DNA of 64,000 nt from Shewanella benthica (GTDB lineage: Bacteria; Pseudomonadota; Gammaproteobacteria; Enterobacterales; Shewanellaceae). Positions 38,545 to 48,503 of the stretch are shown here, piece by piece; the first letter of the stretch is position 1, and every line of letters begins with the position of its first letter. The notes beneath the pieces are model-generated. The model saw nothing but the letters and a program-made list of their open reading frames with translations. It was not told the origin of the DNA and did not search any database. Where the stretch lies: positions 1-64,000 of the forward strand of contig JAKVHY010000021.1 of the NCBI GenBank assembly GCA_023284085.1, written 5' to 3'. Made by a program: the position numbers and the translations under genes.

Positions 38545-39111
38545 TTACTTCTCTTCGAAGGTAAATGACTGTCCAGCCAGCGCTGCTTCAAACATCAAGC
38601 CACCCTTAGCTAAGGTATAAACGGCCATGCCATTGATGTAAGAGGCCTTGGCGGCAGACTTACCGGCACTGCTGGAGTTCCCCGTTGTGCCCGCCTGAGC
38701 GTTAACACCGATATTGATAGCGACTGCCGATGCTTGAGCGCCAAATTCGAAGCTACCGCTGGTAAATTCATTATAAGATTTGGCATCTTTGAAGAAGATG
38801 ATCTCGCTATAGGCTTGACCACCAATCTGGAATCCAATGGATATCTGAGTCAGGCTGGTATCACCTGTGTAGCCGTTGCCTTTAAACACTCGCCCCTTGC
38901 CGTATGCGGCTCCGATGCCGAATCCACCTTTGCCCACGGTAGGGAAAATGGCGTAACCGTAGGCGTTATCGAAAAACTTATGGGTATCATTAGCCTGCTT
39001 AAAGTTGGCGACTGTCTCAGCATAGCTTTCATCGGCTAGGGCGACTTGAGACATGAGCAAACTGGCGACAAGGGCGCATGAAGTGGCCATGATAGAAATG
39101 AATTTGTTCAT
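38545..39111 (-). CDS. YSC84-related (SYLF-domain) secreted protein
   Basis: 188 residues with a signal peptide ending at VALA. The mature chain carries the SYLF/YSC84 core (FFDNAYGYAIFPTVGKGGFGIGAAYGKGRVF and ISIGFQIGGQAYSEIIFF), a domain that binds lipids in eukaryotes and is of unknown role in periplasmic bacterial proteins. Length fits the bacterial family. A bidirectional terminator lies 75 bases upstream of the start, separating it from the S9 peptidase gene. Confidence 0.88.
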   Translation of the reverse strand: MNKFISIMATSCALVASLLMSQVALADESYAETVANFKQANDTHKFFDNAYGYAIFPTVGKGGFGIGAAYGKGRVFKGNGYTGDTSLTQISIGFQIGGQAYSEIIFFKDAKSYNEFTSGSFEFGAQASAVAINIGVNAQAGTTGNSSSAGKSAAKASYINGMAVYTLAKGGLMFEAALAGQSFTFEEK

Positions 39112-39187
39112 TTTTGACTCCGTTTCGAAAGTTATAACTGCTAGTACAGCATACTCAGCTATGAAGAGAAATAGAATGTTGTAAAAG

Positions 39188-39214
39188 ATAAAAGCGCCTA
39201 AAAATAGGCGCTTT
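39188..39214 (-). terminator. terminator downstream of S9 peptidase
   Basis: Stem ATAAAAGCGCCTA / TAGGCGCTTTTAT with a 3-base loop gives T runs on both strands. It follows the peptidase stop at 39280 on the minus strand. Confidence 0.8.
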
Positions 39215-39279
39215 TATCTTACTTGTCAGCTTATGTTCAGGCTAAAAACCACATTTTTTCTCGTTTTAGCCTTGAACTG

Positions 39280-41343
39280 TTAATCGATAGCCTTGCCCAG
39301 AACATAATGTTCGAACCATTTCTGATCCCACTCCATCTTGGCTTTCCTGTGCTGGTACTTGCTCAGTCCGTGGCCTTCACCCGGATAGACGATGAGTTCG
39401 ACCGGCACATTCAGGTAATGCTTGAGGGCACGATAAAGACCTTGTGCATGACCGGCTGGTACGCGTTGATCATTTTCACCTATGTGGATCAGTGTTGGTG
39501 TCTTTATCTTGTCTGCATGGGTCAGTGAAGAGCCATGGGTGTAAGCATCTGGCTTTTCCCAGGGGAGGCCCTGCATAAAGTTGACCACATGACCCGGGGT
39601 GTCTTCCAGCATCCATTGTAGGCGTTGGTCAAATACACCGGCACCTGAGCTGGCCGCCTTGAAGCGGGTATTTGTGCTGATGATAGCGTTGGTAAGGTAA
39701 CCACCATTACTCCAGCCCATCACGGCCATCTTATCGCCATCGACAATGCCGTCGGCAATCAGTTGGTCGACGCCAGCCATGATATCTTTGACTTCGATAT
39801 CATGCTCCTTGCCTACTAAGTCGGTGAGGAATTTATCACCGTAGCCGGTGGAACCGCGGTAGTTTGGCGACAGTAGCGCCCAGCCTCTCGCGGTAAATGT
39901 CGAACGACCATAGGACCTGTGTTGCAGTGCATAAGGTGTGGCAGATGTGGGCCCACCGTGGATCTGTACGATTAACGGCAGGGGACCGTCTTCTTTCTTG
40001 TATCCTGCGGGTAGATCTAATATCCCCTCGACACTCGTTCCATCTGGTGCTTGCCACTTAACTATCTGGATCTGCGGCAATATCCAGCTATCGACCTGAG
40101 GGTTGATATTGGTCAGGCGTTTATATTTAGCGCGCTTGCTATCGGCGTCGGCGATAAACAGATCATAGAAATGATCCAGTCCATTGTGGCTGAAGGCGAG
40201 CTTCTTGCCATTATGGCTGAAACTGTAGCTGCCAATGACCAGATCTCCTTTGATCACTGTACGGGTGTCGCCCTGTTCATCGTCGTCTACCTCAGTACAG
40301 AACAGCTTAACGCGGGCATGATCGGCGCCGCGATAACAGATCTCGTCACTATTGGGGCGCCAATGGATATTGGCTGCGTTTAAGGTCACATCATCTGGGC
40401 GAGTGATCTCGAGCAATGAGTTTTTCGCGGTATTGCTGACGAAGAGTTTGCCTGGATGTCCATCGAAGTCGATTCTAAAGGCGAGTTGTTGATTGTCACT
40501 GTGCCAGTCTAAGCCGAGTAGCCAGCCGTAGGGTGATGGCGCTTGCTCACGCCATGCCGTGTCTTCTAACACCTTGGTGGTCTTACTCTTGGTGTCATAG
40601 ATCTCTATATCAGACCAACCTTCCAGATTCACCAACTCATTATCTGATGTGGTAATGCGGGCTATCTTACTGCCATCGTTATTGACGCTGAATTGCCATA
40701 CCACCTTGTCATCGTCTAGTAGGAGCTGCTGTTTGAAGTGCTGCAGATCGAGTTTATAAAGCGGGTTGGTCTTACGTTCACCATGGGCATATTCAGGTTT
40801 ATCATGGCTGGCGCGCATGCCAGCCCATAGATCTTCATCTTTAACGGTTTTACTGGTGAGGAAGTAGAGGCTATTACCATCACTGCTCACAGAGAAGGCG
40901 CTGACTCCTTCGACCTCCTTGGTCATAGGTACCGCTTCACCGCCATTGTGACTTATTCTGAAAACTTGCTTCTTGCCGTTGAAGGGAGCTTTCTTATCCT
41001 CATGGGTGATCTTACTCAAGTAATAGATGTAAGTGCCATCCGGACTCCACTGTGGGCTAGACTCGCTCTCATTAGTAAAGGTGAGTCGTGTTGTCTGGCG
41101 GGTCTTAGTCGTGACAGTCCATAGATCTTGTTGCGATTTATCTAATTCTTTGTCCCAACGTGACTCGAGCCAGAGTGCACGTTTACCGTCAGGGCTAAGC
41201 TGCACACTGCTCATGCCGCCGATATCGAAGAAATCATCTGTGGTTATCTGATGGCTTCGGTCCGATGCCATTGAATATGATGTGGTAAACAGGAGACCCG
41301 CAGTGATCACCGCAAGCTTAGAAATTGGATATGCCTTTCCCAT
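39280..41343 (-). CDS. secreted S9 family prolyl oligopeptidase-type peptidase
   Basis: 687 residues with a signal peptide ending at YSMAS. An N-terminal seven-blade beta-propeller (SVQLSPDGKRALWL, SPQWSPDGTYIYYL) is followed by an alpha/beta hydrolase domain with Ser in GWSNGGYL, Asp in GENDQRVP and His in GEGHG, the expected triad order. It should cleave short peptides in the periplasm, as an acylaminoacyl or dipeptidyl peptidase. The truncated 7TM gene lies 111 bases upstream on the same strand and could be co-transcribed. Confidence 0.92.
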   Translation of the reverse strand: MGKAYPISKLAVITAGLLFTTSYSMASDRSHQITTDDFFDIGGMSSVQLSPDGKRALWLESRWDKELDKSQQDLWTVTTKTRQTTRLTFTNESESSPQWSPDGTYIYYLSKITHEDKKAPFNGKKQVFRISHNGGEAVPMTKEVEGVSAFSVSSDGNSLYFLTSKTVKDEDLWAGMRASHDKPEYAHGERKTNPLYKLDLQHFKQQLLLDDDKVVWQFSVNNDGSKIARITTSDNELVNLEGWSDIEIYDTKSKTTKVLEDTAWREQAPSPYGWLLGLDWHSDNQQLAFRIDFDGHPGKLFVSNTAKNSLLEITRPDDVTLNAANIHWRPNSDEICYRGADHARVKLFCTEVDDDEQGDTRTVIKGDLVIGSYSFSHNGKKLAFSHNGLDHFYDLFIADADSKRAKYKRLTNINPQVDSWILPQIQIVKWQAPDGTSVEGILDLPAGYKKEDGPLPLIVQIHGGPTSATPYALQHRSYGRSTFTARGWALLSPNYRGSTGYGDKFLTDLVGKEHDIEVKDIMAGVDQLIADGIVDGDKMAVMGWSNGGYLTNAIISTNTRFKAASSGAGVFDQRLQWMLEDTPGHVVNFMQGLPWEKPDAYTHGSSLTHADKIKTPTLIHIGENDQRVPAGHAQGLYRALKHYLNVPVELIVYPGEGHGLSKYQHRKAKMEWDQKWFEHYVLGKAID

Positions 41344-41454
41344 CTTGATCCCTTATATGGCTGGTTTTAATTATTTTTTATCGCAGTCACCATAGCGTAA
41401 AACACCTTGGGCTTAAATGAAGAGAGTTAAAAAGTGTTAATATTTTTATTCAAC

Positions 41455-42369
41455 TTAGCCAGTTTGATTACTGTCTTTATCTATTTTAGATTCTTCCTTT
41501 AACAAGTGTTGTAGGTAGTTGAGCTCCTCAGAGTTGAGTAGCTGAGTGCTGGCCTTATTTTTCGAAGTGCCTGAGTTGGTCGTGATGGTGAGACGACCTC
41601 TAAGATAGGCCGCTCTGGTGATTTGTTGAAGCCCATAGATAGCCAGCACATATATCGTCAGTAACAGAGCTAAACGAGTAAAAGCTTGGGTTAACTCTGA
41701 GATCTGGTCGCCCAGATAGAAGGGCAATATAACCAAGACAGTACGTATCAGCCAATTTGCCATCATGGCGAACGTGAGTACCAGTAACCAGCTAAATTTG
41801 ATGTCCCGTAAACTCTCTTGATGTGCTTTATACGTTCTGCCACGGTACTTTTTGAGCATGCGGATGATCAGAATGAAATAGATGCAGGTCTGTATGCTGA
41901 GTAAGCCAGGCAATAATGCGCCTAACTTGCTTATCTGGCTCATGTTGGATTCATTGCTTAGCTCGATGATGCTGATACCCGGAGTGAAATTTTTGCTCAG
42001 TAACGAGGTTATGATGACCACTATGGCAACAATAAGTGCAAGGTAAAAATGTCTGGAGAAGCGAATAGAACGTCGAATATTATGCAGACTTCTATAGCAG
42101 TAGAGGTACAGAAGTGGCATCAGGAGAAAGTAGACCGGGATGATGAGAGTAAACAGCAGATGGATGGGTGCCGGTGAGTTATCTCGATTGAGCATTCCGG
42201 TGAAGAAATACAGTGCCATTAAGCTGAATATGCTGCCTAAAAGCTTGTGGTTACCATTGCCCTCTCGATAGATATAGTGAATATAAAGGCCTAGGGCGAT
42301 ACAATGAAGACCGCCCAGAAGTGATAACCACCAATAACTCTGTGAGAAAAAGCTGCTAAATTCATTCAT
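41455..42369 (-). CDS. 7TM membrane protein resembling the sensor half of membrane AraC regulators, lacking the DNA-binding half
   Basis: 304 residues with seven hydrophobic helices in the first 250 and a short cytoplasmic tail. The topology and the linker (LNSEELNYLQHLLKEESK) look like the junction between the 7TM sensor and the AraC-type helix-turn-helix of membrane AraC regulators. The protein stops at the point where that domain should begin, and no remnant of it is visible in the next 110 bases. It is either a truncated regulator or a free-standing sensor. The S9 peptidase gene follows on the same strand. Confidence 0.7.
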   Translation of the reverse strand: MNEFSSFFSQSYWWLSLLGGLHCIALGLYIHYIYREGNGNHKLLGSIFSLMALYFFTGMLNRDNSPAPIHLLFTLIIPVYFLLMPLLYLYCYRSLHNIRRSIRFSRHFYLALIVAIVVIITSLLSKNFTPGISIIELSNESNMSQISKLGALLPGLLSIQTCIYFILIIRMLKKYRGRTYKAHQESLRDIKFSWLLVLTFAMMANWLIRTVLVILPFYLGDQISELTQAFTRLALLLTIYVLAIYGLQQITRAAYLRGRLTITTNSGTSKNKASTQLLNSEELNYLQHLLKEESKIDKDSNQTG

Positions 42370-42638
42370 ACCAATTCATTGTCATCTCTACAGTAGGCAA
42401 GATCAAGATAAATAGGGTAAATAATCATCAACCTATAGAGTTTGAAACATATGTGCCACAAGATAACCAGTATATATAAGCTTTGGTAAATGATGCATTA
42501 CATTGGCTAATAATGACCATTCAGTAAATTTATCGATGTTAGAGTTTTTTTGGGGGGACTTGCTGAGGGGAGAGGTATCAATATTTCTCGAGTTCAGCGA
42601 ACTCGAGTCCTGGGAAGAAGGTAAACAGTTTCTCCCTG

Positions 42639-43040
42639 CTAGTGAGCTTCAGCATTCTTTCTAAGATGGCGGTTTGATTGGTTGGCTGGAGGCTTGCCCG
42701 GAACTGTATCTCTACCCGATAGTAAGTGGCGTATCGCCATAATTGGATGAGGGAGTAACATCCTTGGCCCCGCAAACACCATAATCTCTCTCGCTTTCTC
42801 CTTCATAAGAGGCTTGTAGCAATGAACCGGACACTTATTACAGGTTGGTTTATCTTGGCCGTATGGGCAACGGTCCAGCTTGGTGTGGGCATAGACGAGA
42901 AAGTCTTGGCATTCTTGGCATTCTGAAACTGGCTTGGCGTTATGCTTATGGGCTTTACAATATATTTCGACCATGGCTGCGATGGTCTGATATTCGCGAA
43001 GTAATTTGCCGCTCAGTAGCTCTGAATTTGCCATATTCAA
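42639..43040 (-). CDS. ygbA: YgbA-family protein (nitrous oxide-stimulated promoter family)
   Basis: 133 residues, Cys-rich: CKAHKH, CQECQDF, CPYGQDKPTCNKCPVHCYKP. This spacing and the following REIMVFAGPRMLLPHPIMAIRHLL match the small YgbA family. In enterobacteria ygbA is induced by nitric oxide and controlled by NsrR; that is known from other species and not shown here. Metal or Fe-S binding by the Cys cluster is likely. The adjacent minus frame at 42578-42775 is the same DNA read in another phase and is not a gene. Confidence 0.8.
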   Translation of the reverse strand: MNMANSELLSGKLLREYQTIAAMVEIYCKAHKHNAKPVSECQECQDFLVYAHTKLDRCPYGQDKPTCNKCPVHCYKPLMKEKAREIMVFAGPRMLLPHPIMAIRHLLSGRDTVPGKPPANQSNRHLRKNAEAH

Positions 43041-43415
43041 TCCTCTAACGCTATCGATTTAACTGCACTTGTCGAGTCAATACTAGATAACAGTACCTTA
43101 GTGATTTACTCGGTTATTATATCGCTTCATTCGAGTGAGTCACAAAGTGAGTCGTCTAAACTATGAAGGGGCGCACAAAATCGAGTGCTATTGCCTTGTC
43201 ACTTTAATTATTTTTCATCTGAGTCGGGTGTAAATAAAGATAAATTACTGCCAGAATAGTGGTTAGGGACTGTAAATTTAGAAAAATATCTAAAAAGAGA
43301 TATAAATACTTGATTTATAGCAAGAGAATGAATTAATAATATCGGTTACTATCTGTACATGGATAGGGAATATGCAGCCTGATATTAGGCTGGGGTCAAT
43401 CACTGGTGGACGACA
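43041..43415. other. intergenic region, no gene seen
   Basis: About 375 AT-rich bases between divergent genes. It should hold promoters for both; no palindromes or RNA features were recognised. Confidence 0.5.
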
Positions 43416-44339
<924 letters not shown>

Positions 44340-44374
44340 CTCTTTTACTTAAAGGGGTATAACACGTGTAAAAT

Positions 44375-44399
44375 AGGCGAACTGAGTTTCGCCTTTTTT
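44375..44399 (+). terminator. terminator after the Glu-Pro protein gene
   Basis: Stem AGGCGAA / TTCGCCT with a 6-base loop is followed by a run of T. Confidence 0.82.
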
Positions 44400-44440
44400 A
44401 TTGGCTCTTGTTAAATTTTAAGAGCATTTATGGAGTTATT

Positions 44441-44740
44441 ATGGGATTTCGTAAGTTCGTTTTATTTGGGCTGTTGTTTTCATCTTTGACCGCTTGCACA
44501 CAAAGCCCCGAGTGGACCTTATTCTATTATGCCGACGCTACAGAGATCCCTCAGGGAGCCGTGCAAAGTAAAAACATCTCAGGTTATTACGCCGAAGTCG
44601 ACCAGTGTCTGATGAAGGGGGCTGGCATGGTAAAGATCAGTGATTCAGGACAAGGTCGCTATCAATGCGGTCTGCAGTGTGTCGCAACCCAAGATAAGGC
44701 GTTAAGTTGCAAGAAATTTGTTGATAAACCGGCATTCTAA
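44441..44740 (+). CDS. small lipoprotein of unknown function
   Basis: About 99 residues. The signal peptide ends in a lipobox (SSLTAC), so the mature protein should be lipid-anchored at Cys. The mature part has further Cys pairs (CLMKG, CGLQCV, LSCKK), suggesting disulfides. I do not recognise the family. The ATG at 44441 has GGAG 7 bases upstream. It precedes the DUF3630-srkA-dsbA group but is separated from it by about 130 bases. Confidence 0.7.
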   Translation: MGFRKFVLFGLLFSSLTACTQSPEWTLFYYADATEIPQGAVQSKNISGYYAEVDQCLMKGAGMVKISDSGQGRYQCGLQCVATQDKALSCKKFVDKPAF

Positions 44741-44870
44741 TCAAGTTAACGTATGACAGTGTCGAGAAGTGTTACCTGGTTGCTATTTTAAGGTTGAAAT
44801 CTTATATGCTGCCCAATCATTCGTCTATTTACCGAGTAGCTCTTCATCCGTTTTTACAGAGACAATATTA

Positions 44871-45164
44871 ATGAAGTTAGAATCATTACAACTAGATCAA
44901 GTTGCGAAAAGCTTGTCTATACAAGCCCAAATCGACTTTGAGCAGTTTCATCTTTTTGCTGAGCCGCTAGCGGCTGCCATGGATGCCAGAGTCATAGAGC
45001 GCCATGATGGCGCCGATAGGCATCAATGGTTACTAATATTTGAAGGTACCCATATGCAACTCAATTATGAGTTTTATGCTGATATCTGCTGGCTCAGTGT
45101 TGAGAGTGCAGCCGAGTTTGAGGTGCTAGAGTATTTAGAGAGCTTGTTGAGGAGGTTATTATGA
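44871..45164 (+). CDS. small cytoplasmic protein, DUF3630-like
   Basis: 97 residues with acidic and aromatic character (DRHQWLLIFEGTHMQLNYEFYADICWLSVES). Position directly upstream of srkA with a 4-base overlap (ATGA) suggests a translationally coupled partner; a DUF3630 gene in this position is my recollection of related genomes and was not searched. The ATG at 44871 is used because the longer frame upstream has no start context. Function unknown. Confidence 0.65.
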   Translation: MKLESLQLDQVAKSLSIQAQIDFEQFHLFAEPLAAAMDARVIERHDGADRHQWLLIFEGTHMQLNYEFYADICWLSVESAAEFEVLEYLESLLRRLL

Positions 45165-46165
45165 GTCTAGGTCAAACAGGATCTGGATTACATTATCAGG
45201 CATTAACTCCAGATCTTATCTTAGATGCAATTGAAAGCTTAGATATATTTCCAGAGACAGGATTATTAGCACTCAATAGTTATGAGAATCGCGTTTATCA
45301 GTTTCGTTGTGATAACGGTGTGCGTTATGTGGTGAAGTTTTATCGTCCAGAGCGTTGGAGTAATGCTCAAATCCAGGAAGAGCATGACTTTTCCCAGGCG
45401 TTATTCGATGAAGAGATACCGATTGCGACGCCGCTGATCATTAATGGCCGCTCATTGCATGAGTATAAAGGTTTCAGGTTCGCCCTATTTCCCTCCATAG
45501 GCGGTCGTGCGTTTGAGGTGGATAACTTAGAGCAATTGGAGGCAACAGGGCGCTTCATTGGTCGTATCCATCAATATTCGAAGCAGGGGCAGTTTGCCCA
45601 TAGGGATCTGGTGAACCCGCAAGTTTTAGGGGATGAGTCTCTGCTTTGGTTGAAGGAATCGGGACATGTACCATCATCCTTGGTGTTACCTTATTTCACT
45701 ATTGTCGAACAGGTATTGGATAAATCGAAGGAGATCTGGAATCAGCAGAGTCCCAAGCATATACGTTTGCATGGGGATCTTCATCCGGGTAATATCTTGT
45801 GGACTCCCGATGGCCCTGGATTCGTCGATCTGGATGATGCGCGCACGGGGCCGGCAATTCAAGATCTGTGGATGATGATCACCGGTGATAGCTCACAGAG
45901 GCAACTTCAGTTAGAGATCTTGCTGGAAGCTTACCAAGAGTTTTGTGAGTTTGATGCTAAAGAGCTAAATCTAATTGAGCCATTAAGAGCTATGCGCATG
46001 TTGCACTACAATGCTTGGCTCAGTCGTCGCTGGGAAGATCCGGCATTCCCGATGAATTTTCCCTGGTATGCAGAGGAGAGGTATTGGGAGCAGCAGATCC
46101 TCTCATTTAAGGAGCAATTGGCAGTCCTGAATGAGCCTGCACTGAGTTTGATTCCAAAATATTGA
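45161..46165 (+). CDS. srkA: stress response serine/threonine kinase A (YihE/SrkA)
   Basis: 334 residues, a homologue of E. coli SrkA (YihE), an APH-fold Ser/Thr kinase that counters programmed death after envelope or oxidative stress. Visible motifs are YVVKFYRPERW (ATP-binding Lys), the catalytic loop LHGDLHPGNILW and the metal Asp in GFVDLDDAR. Its start overlaps the upstream gene, and dsbA follows about 135 bases downstream, the same neighbourhood as yihE-dsbA in enterobacteria. Confidence 0.93.
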   Translation: MSLGQTGSGLHYQALTPDLILDAIESLDIFPETGLLALNSYENRVYQFRCDNGVRYVVKFYRPERWSNAQIQEEHDFSQALFDEEIPIATPLIINGRSLHEYKGFRFALFPSIGGRAFEVDNLEQLEATGRFIGRIHQYSKQGQFAHRDLVNPQVLGDESLLWLKESGHVPSSLVLPYFTIVEQVLDKSKEIWNQQSPKHIRLHGDLHPGNILWTPDGPGFVDLDDARTGPAIQDLWMMITGDSSQRQLQLEILLEAYQEFCEFDAKELNLIEPLRAMRMLHYNAWLSRRWEDPAFPMNFPWYAEERYWEQQILSFKEQLAVLNEPALSLIPKY

Positions 46166-46300
46166 GGCTAGCGACTTGTTTGAACTCTCATTTTGTAACA
46201 GAAAAATGAACTAATGCTCTTGAGGTACACTCGAAAGAACATTATGTTATTCTCCAAATTATTAAGATCACGCTGCGTAACGCGCGAAAAAGGAATCATC

Positions 46301-46912
46301 ATGAAAAAAGCATTATTGATTGCCCTAGCTCTATTTATGGCCCCTATGGCTGCCATGGCTGTAGATTATAAAGAGGGGGTTCACTACACAGTGATCAATC
46401 AGGGGCCTGCGACGGCGAAACCTGAAATTACAGAATTTTTCTCATTCTACTGTGGTCATTGCTACAATTTTTCTAAGACCGAAGTGCCTAAAATTAAGGC
46501 TAACCTTCCTGAAGGTGTCGTTTTTAAACAGAATCATGTGGACTTCATCGGTAGAGAGATGGGCGTCGAGATGTCTCGAGCATTTGCCGTTGCTCAGCAG
46601 TTAAAAGTCGAAGATAAGATAGAGAAGGCAATTTTCGCCGCGATTCATGATAAGAAGCAACACTTCACTAATCGTGATGACGTGCGTAAGCTATTTATCG
46701 TTAACGGTGTTGAAGGTAAGACGTTCGATGCTGCAGCAGATTCATTTATGGTCAGTGCACAGATGTCACAGATGAAGCGTGCCACGACTAATGCCAAGAT
46801 CTCAGGCGTACCAACGCTGGTGGTTAATGGTAAGTATCGTGTCGAGACTGGCGCTATCAAGTCTTATGACGAACTTCTCGACATCGCCTACTACCTGACT
46901 TCGATGAAATAA
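46301..46912 (+). CDS. dsbA: thiol:disulfide interchange protein DsbA
   Basis: About 203 residues with a signal peptide (MKKALLIALALFMAPMAAMA). The redox site is CGHC in FFSFYCGHCYNF, and the cis-Pro loop reads SGVPTLVVNGKY. E. coli DsbA has CPHC; a Gly at this position alters redox potential in engineered variants, so the difference is of some interest. The ATG at 46301 follows AAAAAGGA. It oxidises exported proteins, including the Cys-containing lipoprotein and multiheme proteins in this window. Confidence 0.93.
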   Translation: MKKALLIALALFMAPMAAMAVDYKEGVHYTVINQGPATAKPEITEFFSFYCGHCYNFSKTEVPKIKANLPEGVVFKQNHVDFIGREMGVEMSRAFAVAQQLKVEDKIEKAIFAAIHDKKQHFTNRDDVRKLFIVNGVEGKTFDAAADSFMVSAQMSQMKRATTNAKISGVPTLVVNGKYRVETGAIKSYDELLDIAYYLTSMK

Positions 46913-46941
46913 GCTTATTTCATCAGTCATGAGTTTATCCT

Positions 46942-46966
46942 AAAGGAGCCTATCGGCTCCTTTTTT
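46942..46966 (+). terminator. dsbA terminator
   Basis: Stem AAAGGAGCC / GGCTCCTTT with a 4-base loop runs into TTT. Confidence 0.88.
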
Positions 46967-46981
46967 GTGTCTGGAACACTT

Positions 46982-47190
46982 ATGCCGGTTGACCATGGAT
47001 GGTAAACAACCGGCTTTGTGTCTGGCTTCTCGTAATAAAGAGCTATGCCGGTTGACCATGGGCCGATGATGCTCCCGGCATCATAGCGGCATTCCCCACG
47101 TCCGTGTGGGTCAAGGTAAACAACCGGCTTTGTGTCAGGACTGCTTGTAATCAAGAGTCGTAATAAAGAGCTGTGTCGATTGCCCACGGG
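46982..47190. repeat. cluster of short interspersed repeats
   Basis: ATGCCGGTTGACCATGG occurs at 46982-46998 and again at 47045-47061, with a degenerate third near 47173. GGTAAACAACCGGCTTTG occurs at 47001 and again at 47115. CGTAATAAAGAGCT occurs at 47031 and 47159. GCCGGTTG and CAACCGGC make the units partly palindromic. An open minus frame crosses the cluster with matching peptide repeats, but it looks like repeat DNA, not a gene. The spacing suggests a nested REP-type element. Confidence 0.6.
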
Positions 47191-47321
47191 CGTTGATGCT
47201 TTGCTTGAGGGCTTTCTCAGCCTGTAATAACACATGGTTTGATGAAGGGTGTAGCTATGGGATGCTTGAACGCTTTAAGCAAGACTTGCCTTAGGGTCTT
47301 ATACTTAATTTTTCAAAGCAT

Positions 47322-47358
47322 AAAAAAAACCGTATTTCCTGGTCGCAAGAAATACGGT
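47322..47358 (-). terminator. minus-strand terminator with no gene upstream
   Basis: Stem ACCGTATTTC / GAAATACGGT with a 10-base loop is followed on the minus strand by eight T. The nearest minus-strand gene (zapB) is more than 500 bases away behind a plus-strand gene, so either a small minus-strand RNA ends here or the hairpin serves another purpose. Confidence 0.6.
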
Positions 47359-47617
47359 CATCGAGCCATAGGGCTCAGTTTTACCCTGAGTAACCATTCT
47401 AATCTAGCAGGGTGTCAATTTATTGGCAAGCGACAATATAAAAATATTTATTAGCTATAGGTCTGATAGACAATAAAAAGTTTTATTGTTAGATGTGCAG
47501 TTTCAATTCATTACAAAATAAACATTTATTAATGAAACTCTCATGGTAAAACATGTGTCCAACTCAGAGTTGAATCCAAAAATAATAAAGCGGTTACAGT
47601 TATAACAAGGAGGCCAT

Positions 47618-47830
47618 GTGAGAGTTTTTCCTGTCTATGCACCAAAGCTTATCGTGAAACATGCGCGTATTTTTTTATCTGGAGTGATATGGGTAAAAGA
47701 TTTAGGTCGTTTAGAGTTTGATAAAGGGAGATTTTTATTACCAAGGAAGAGCTTACCGCAAGTAAAACAAGCCATTCTAGAGCTTAATGAATTGATTGAG
47801 GCTCAAACTAGCGAAGCGAAGATGGCTTAA
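47618..47830 (+). CDS. ytfK: YtfK-like small protein (DUF1107)
   Basis: 70 residues matching E. coli YtfK in length and core (ARIFLSGVIWVKDLGRLEFDKGRFLLP, where YtfK has KDVGAFEFDKGKILIP). In E. coli YtfK interacts with SpoT and tilts it towards (p)ppGpp synthesis under phosphate or fatty acid limitation; that role is known there and only inferred here. The start is GTG with AGGAGG 5-6 bases upstream. Upstream DNA to 47460 is AT-rich and probably holds the promoter. Confidence 0.82.
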   Translation: MRVFPVYAPKLIVKHARIFLSGVIWVKDLGRLEFDKGRFLLPRKSLPQVKQAILELNELIEAQTSEAKMA

Positions 47831-47878
47831 GTCTTCGCTCATGCTATGAAAGCGGTACAGAGAGTCTGATTCTCTGTA

Positions 47879-48082
47879 CTAGCTCACTTCTTCATTGAGC
47901 AAGCCAACGAGTCCGGTGACTTTTTCGTTCCAAGAATTAAGATCTTGGTTCAGCTGTTGGTTTTGATCAGTAAGGCTAATGCTTTTCTGCTTCTCTTCTT
48001 CAAGCTCCATTTTCAATAGCTCAATAGTTTCGAGTGTTGCTTGGATTTTTGTTTCCAGCTTGGACAGTAGTTCAAGGCTCAT
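47879..48082 (-). CDS. zapB: cell division protein ZapB
   Basis: 67 residues, entirely coiled-coil, starting [20 protein letters not shown], which matches the N-terminus of E. coli ZapB ([20 protein letters not shown]). ZapB stabilises the Z-ring and links ZapA to MatP. It is slightly shorter than the E. coli protein. It is convergent with ytfK; a hairpin (GTACAGAGA / TCTCTGTAC) between the two stop codons may separate their transcripts. Confidence 0.9.
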   Translation of the reverse strand: MSLELLSKLETKIQATLETIELLKMELEEEKQKSISLTDQNQQLNQDLNSWNEKVTGLVGLLNEEVS

Positions 48083-48503
48083 GGGAGTCCTAATAGTTTC
48101 TGGATGGTGTGATTATTCTATCAGCGCAGGGACTGTAGTGAATAGTTAATTATGCTCAATGATGAAAAAATTCGTTGAAAACTGACTGGAAATGGCTTTT
48201 TTCTGTGCTTGTTGCTTAAGGGTTAGTAAAAGAGTCATTTTTTAACTAGAAAATCTCGACCCTTATTGGGTAATTGACTCTATCAAAGAGCTTTCATTGA
48301 ATTTAATGCAAGCGAGTTCCACGTGATCATGAATTCCGCAATCTAATATCTTGTAAGCGCTCATCGCTAACTGAGTTGCAGCAAGGGAGATGAATAGCAT
48401 TTGTTTTGGAGGGTTAATCAAGAATATGAGTGAAGGTAAGATGATTTTTTCAAAAGACAGGCATAAAAAAGCCCCTGACGGGGCTCTTCTTAAAAATTAT
48501 TGC
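48083..48503. other. intergenic region, no gene seen
   Basis: About 420 bases between zapB and the outer-membrane barrel gene. It contains the barrel-gene terminator at its right side and presumably the zapB promoter. No coding frame of note. Confidence 0.5.
48464..48486 (-). terminator. terminator of outer membrane barrel gene
   Basis: Stem AGCCCC / GGGGCT with a 4-base loop, followed on the minus strand by a run of T. Confidence 0.82.

Noticed and set aside
46927..47235. Minus-strand frame of 102 codons with internal peptide repeats
   Set aside because: The repeats come from the interspersed DNA repeats; there is no ribosome binding site and it crosses the dsbA terminator.
47239..47454. 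Plus-strand frame of 71 codons between dsbA and ytfK
   Set aside because: Contains the minus-strand terminator hairpin, has no domain and an improbable composition.
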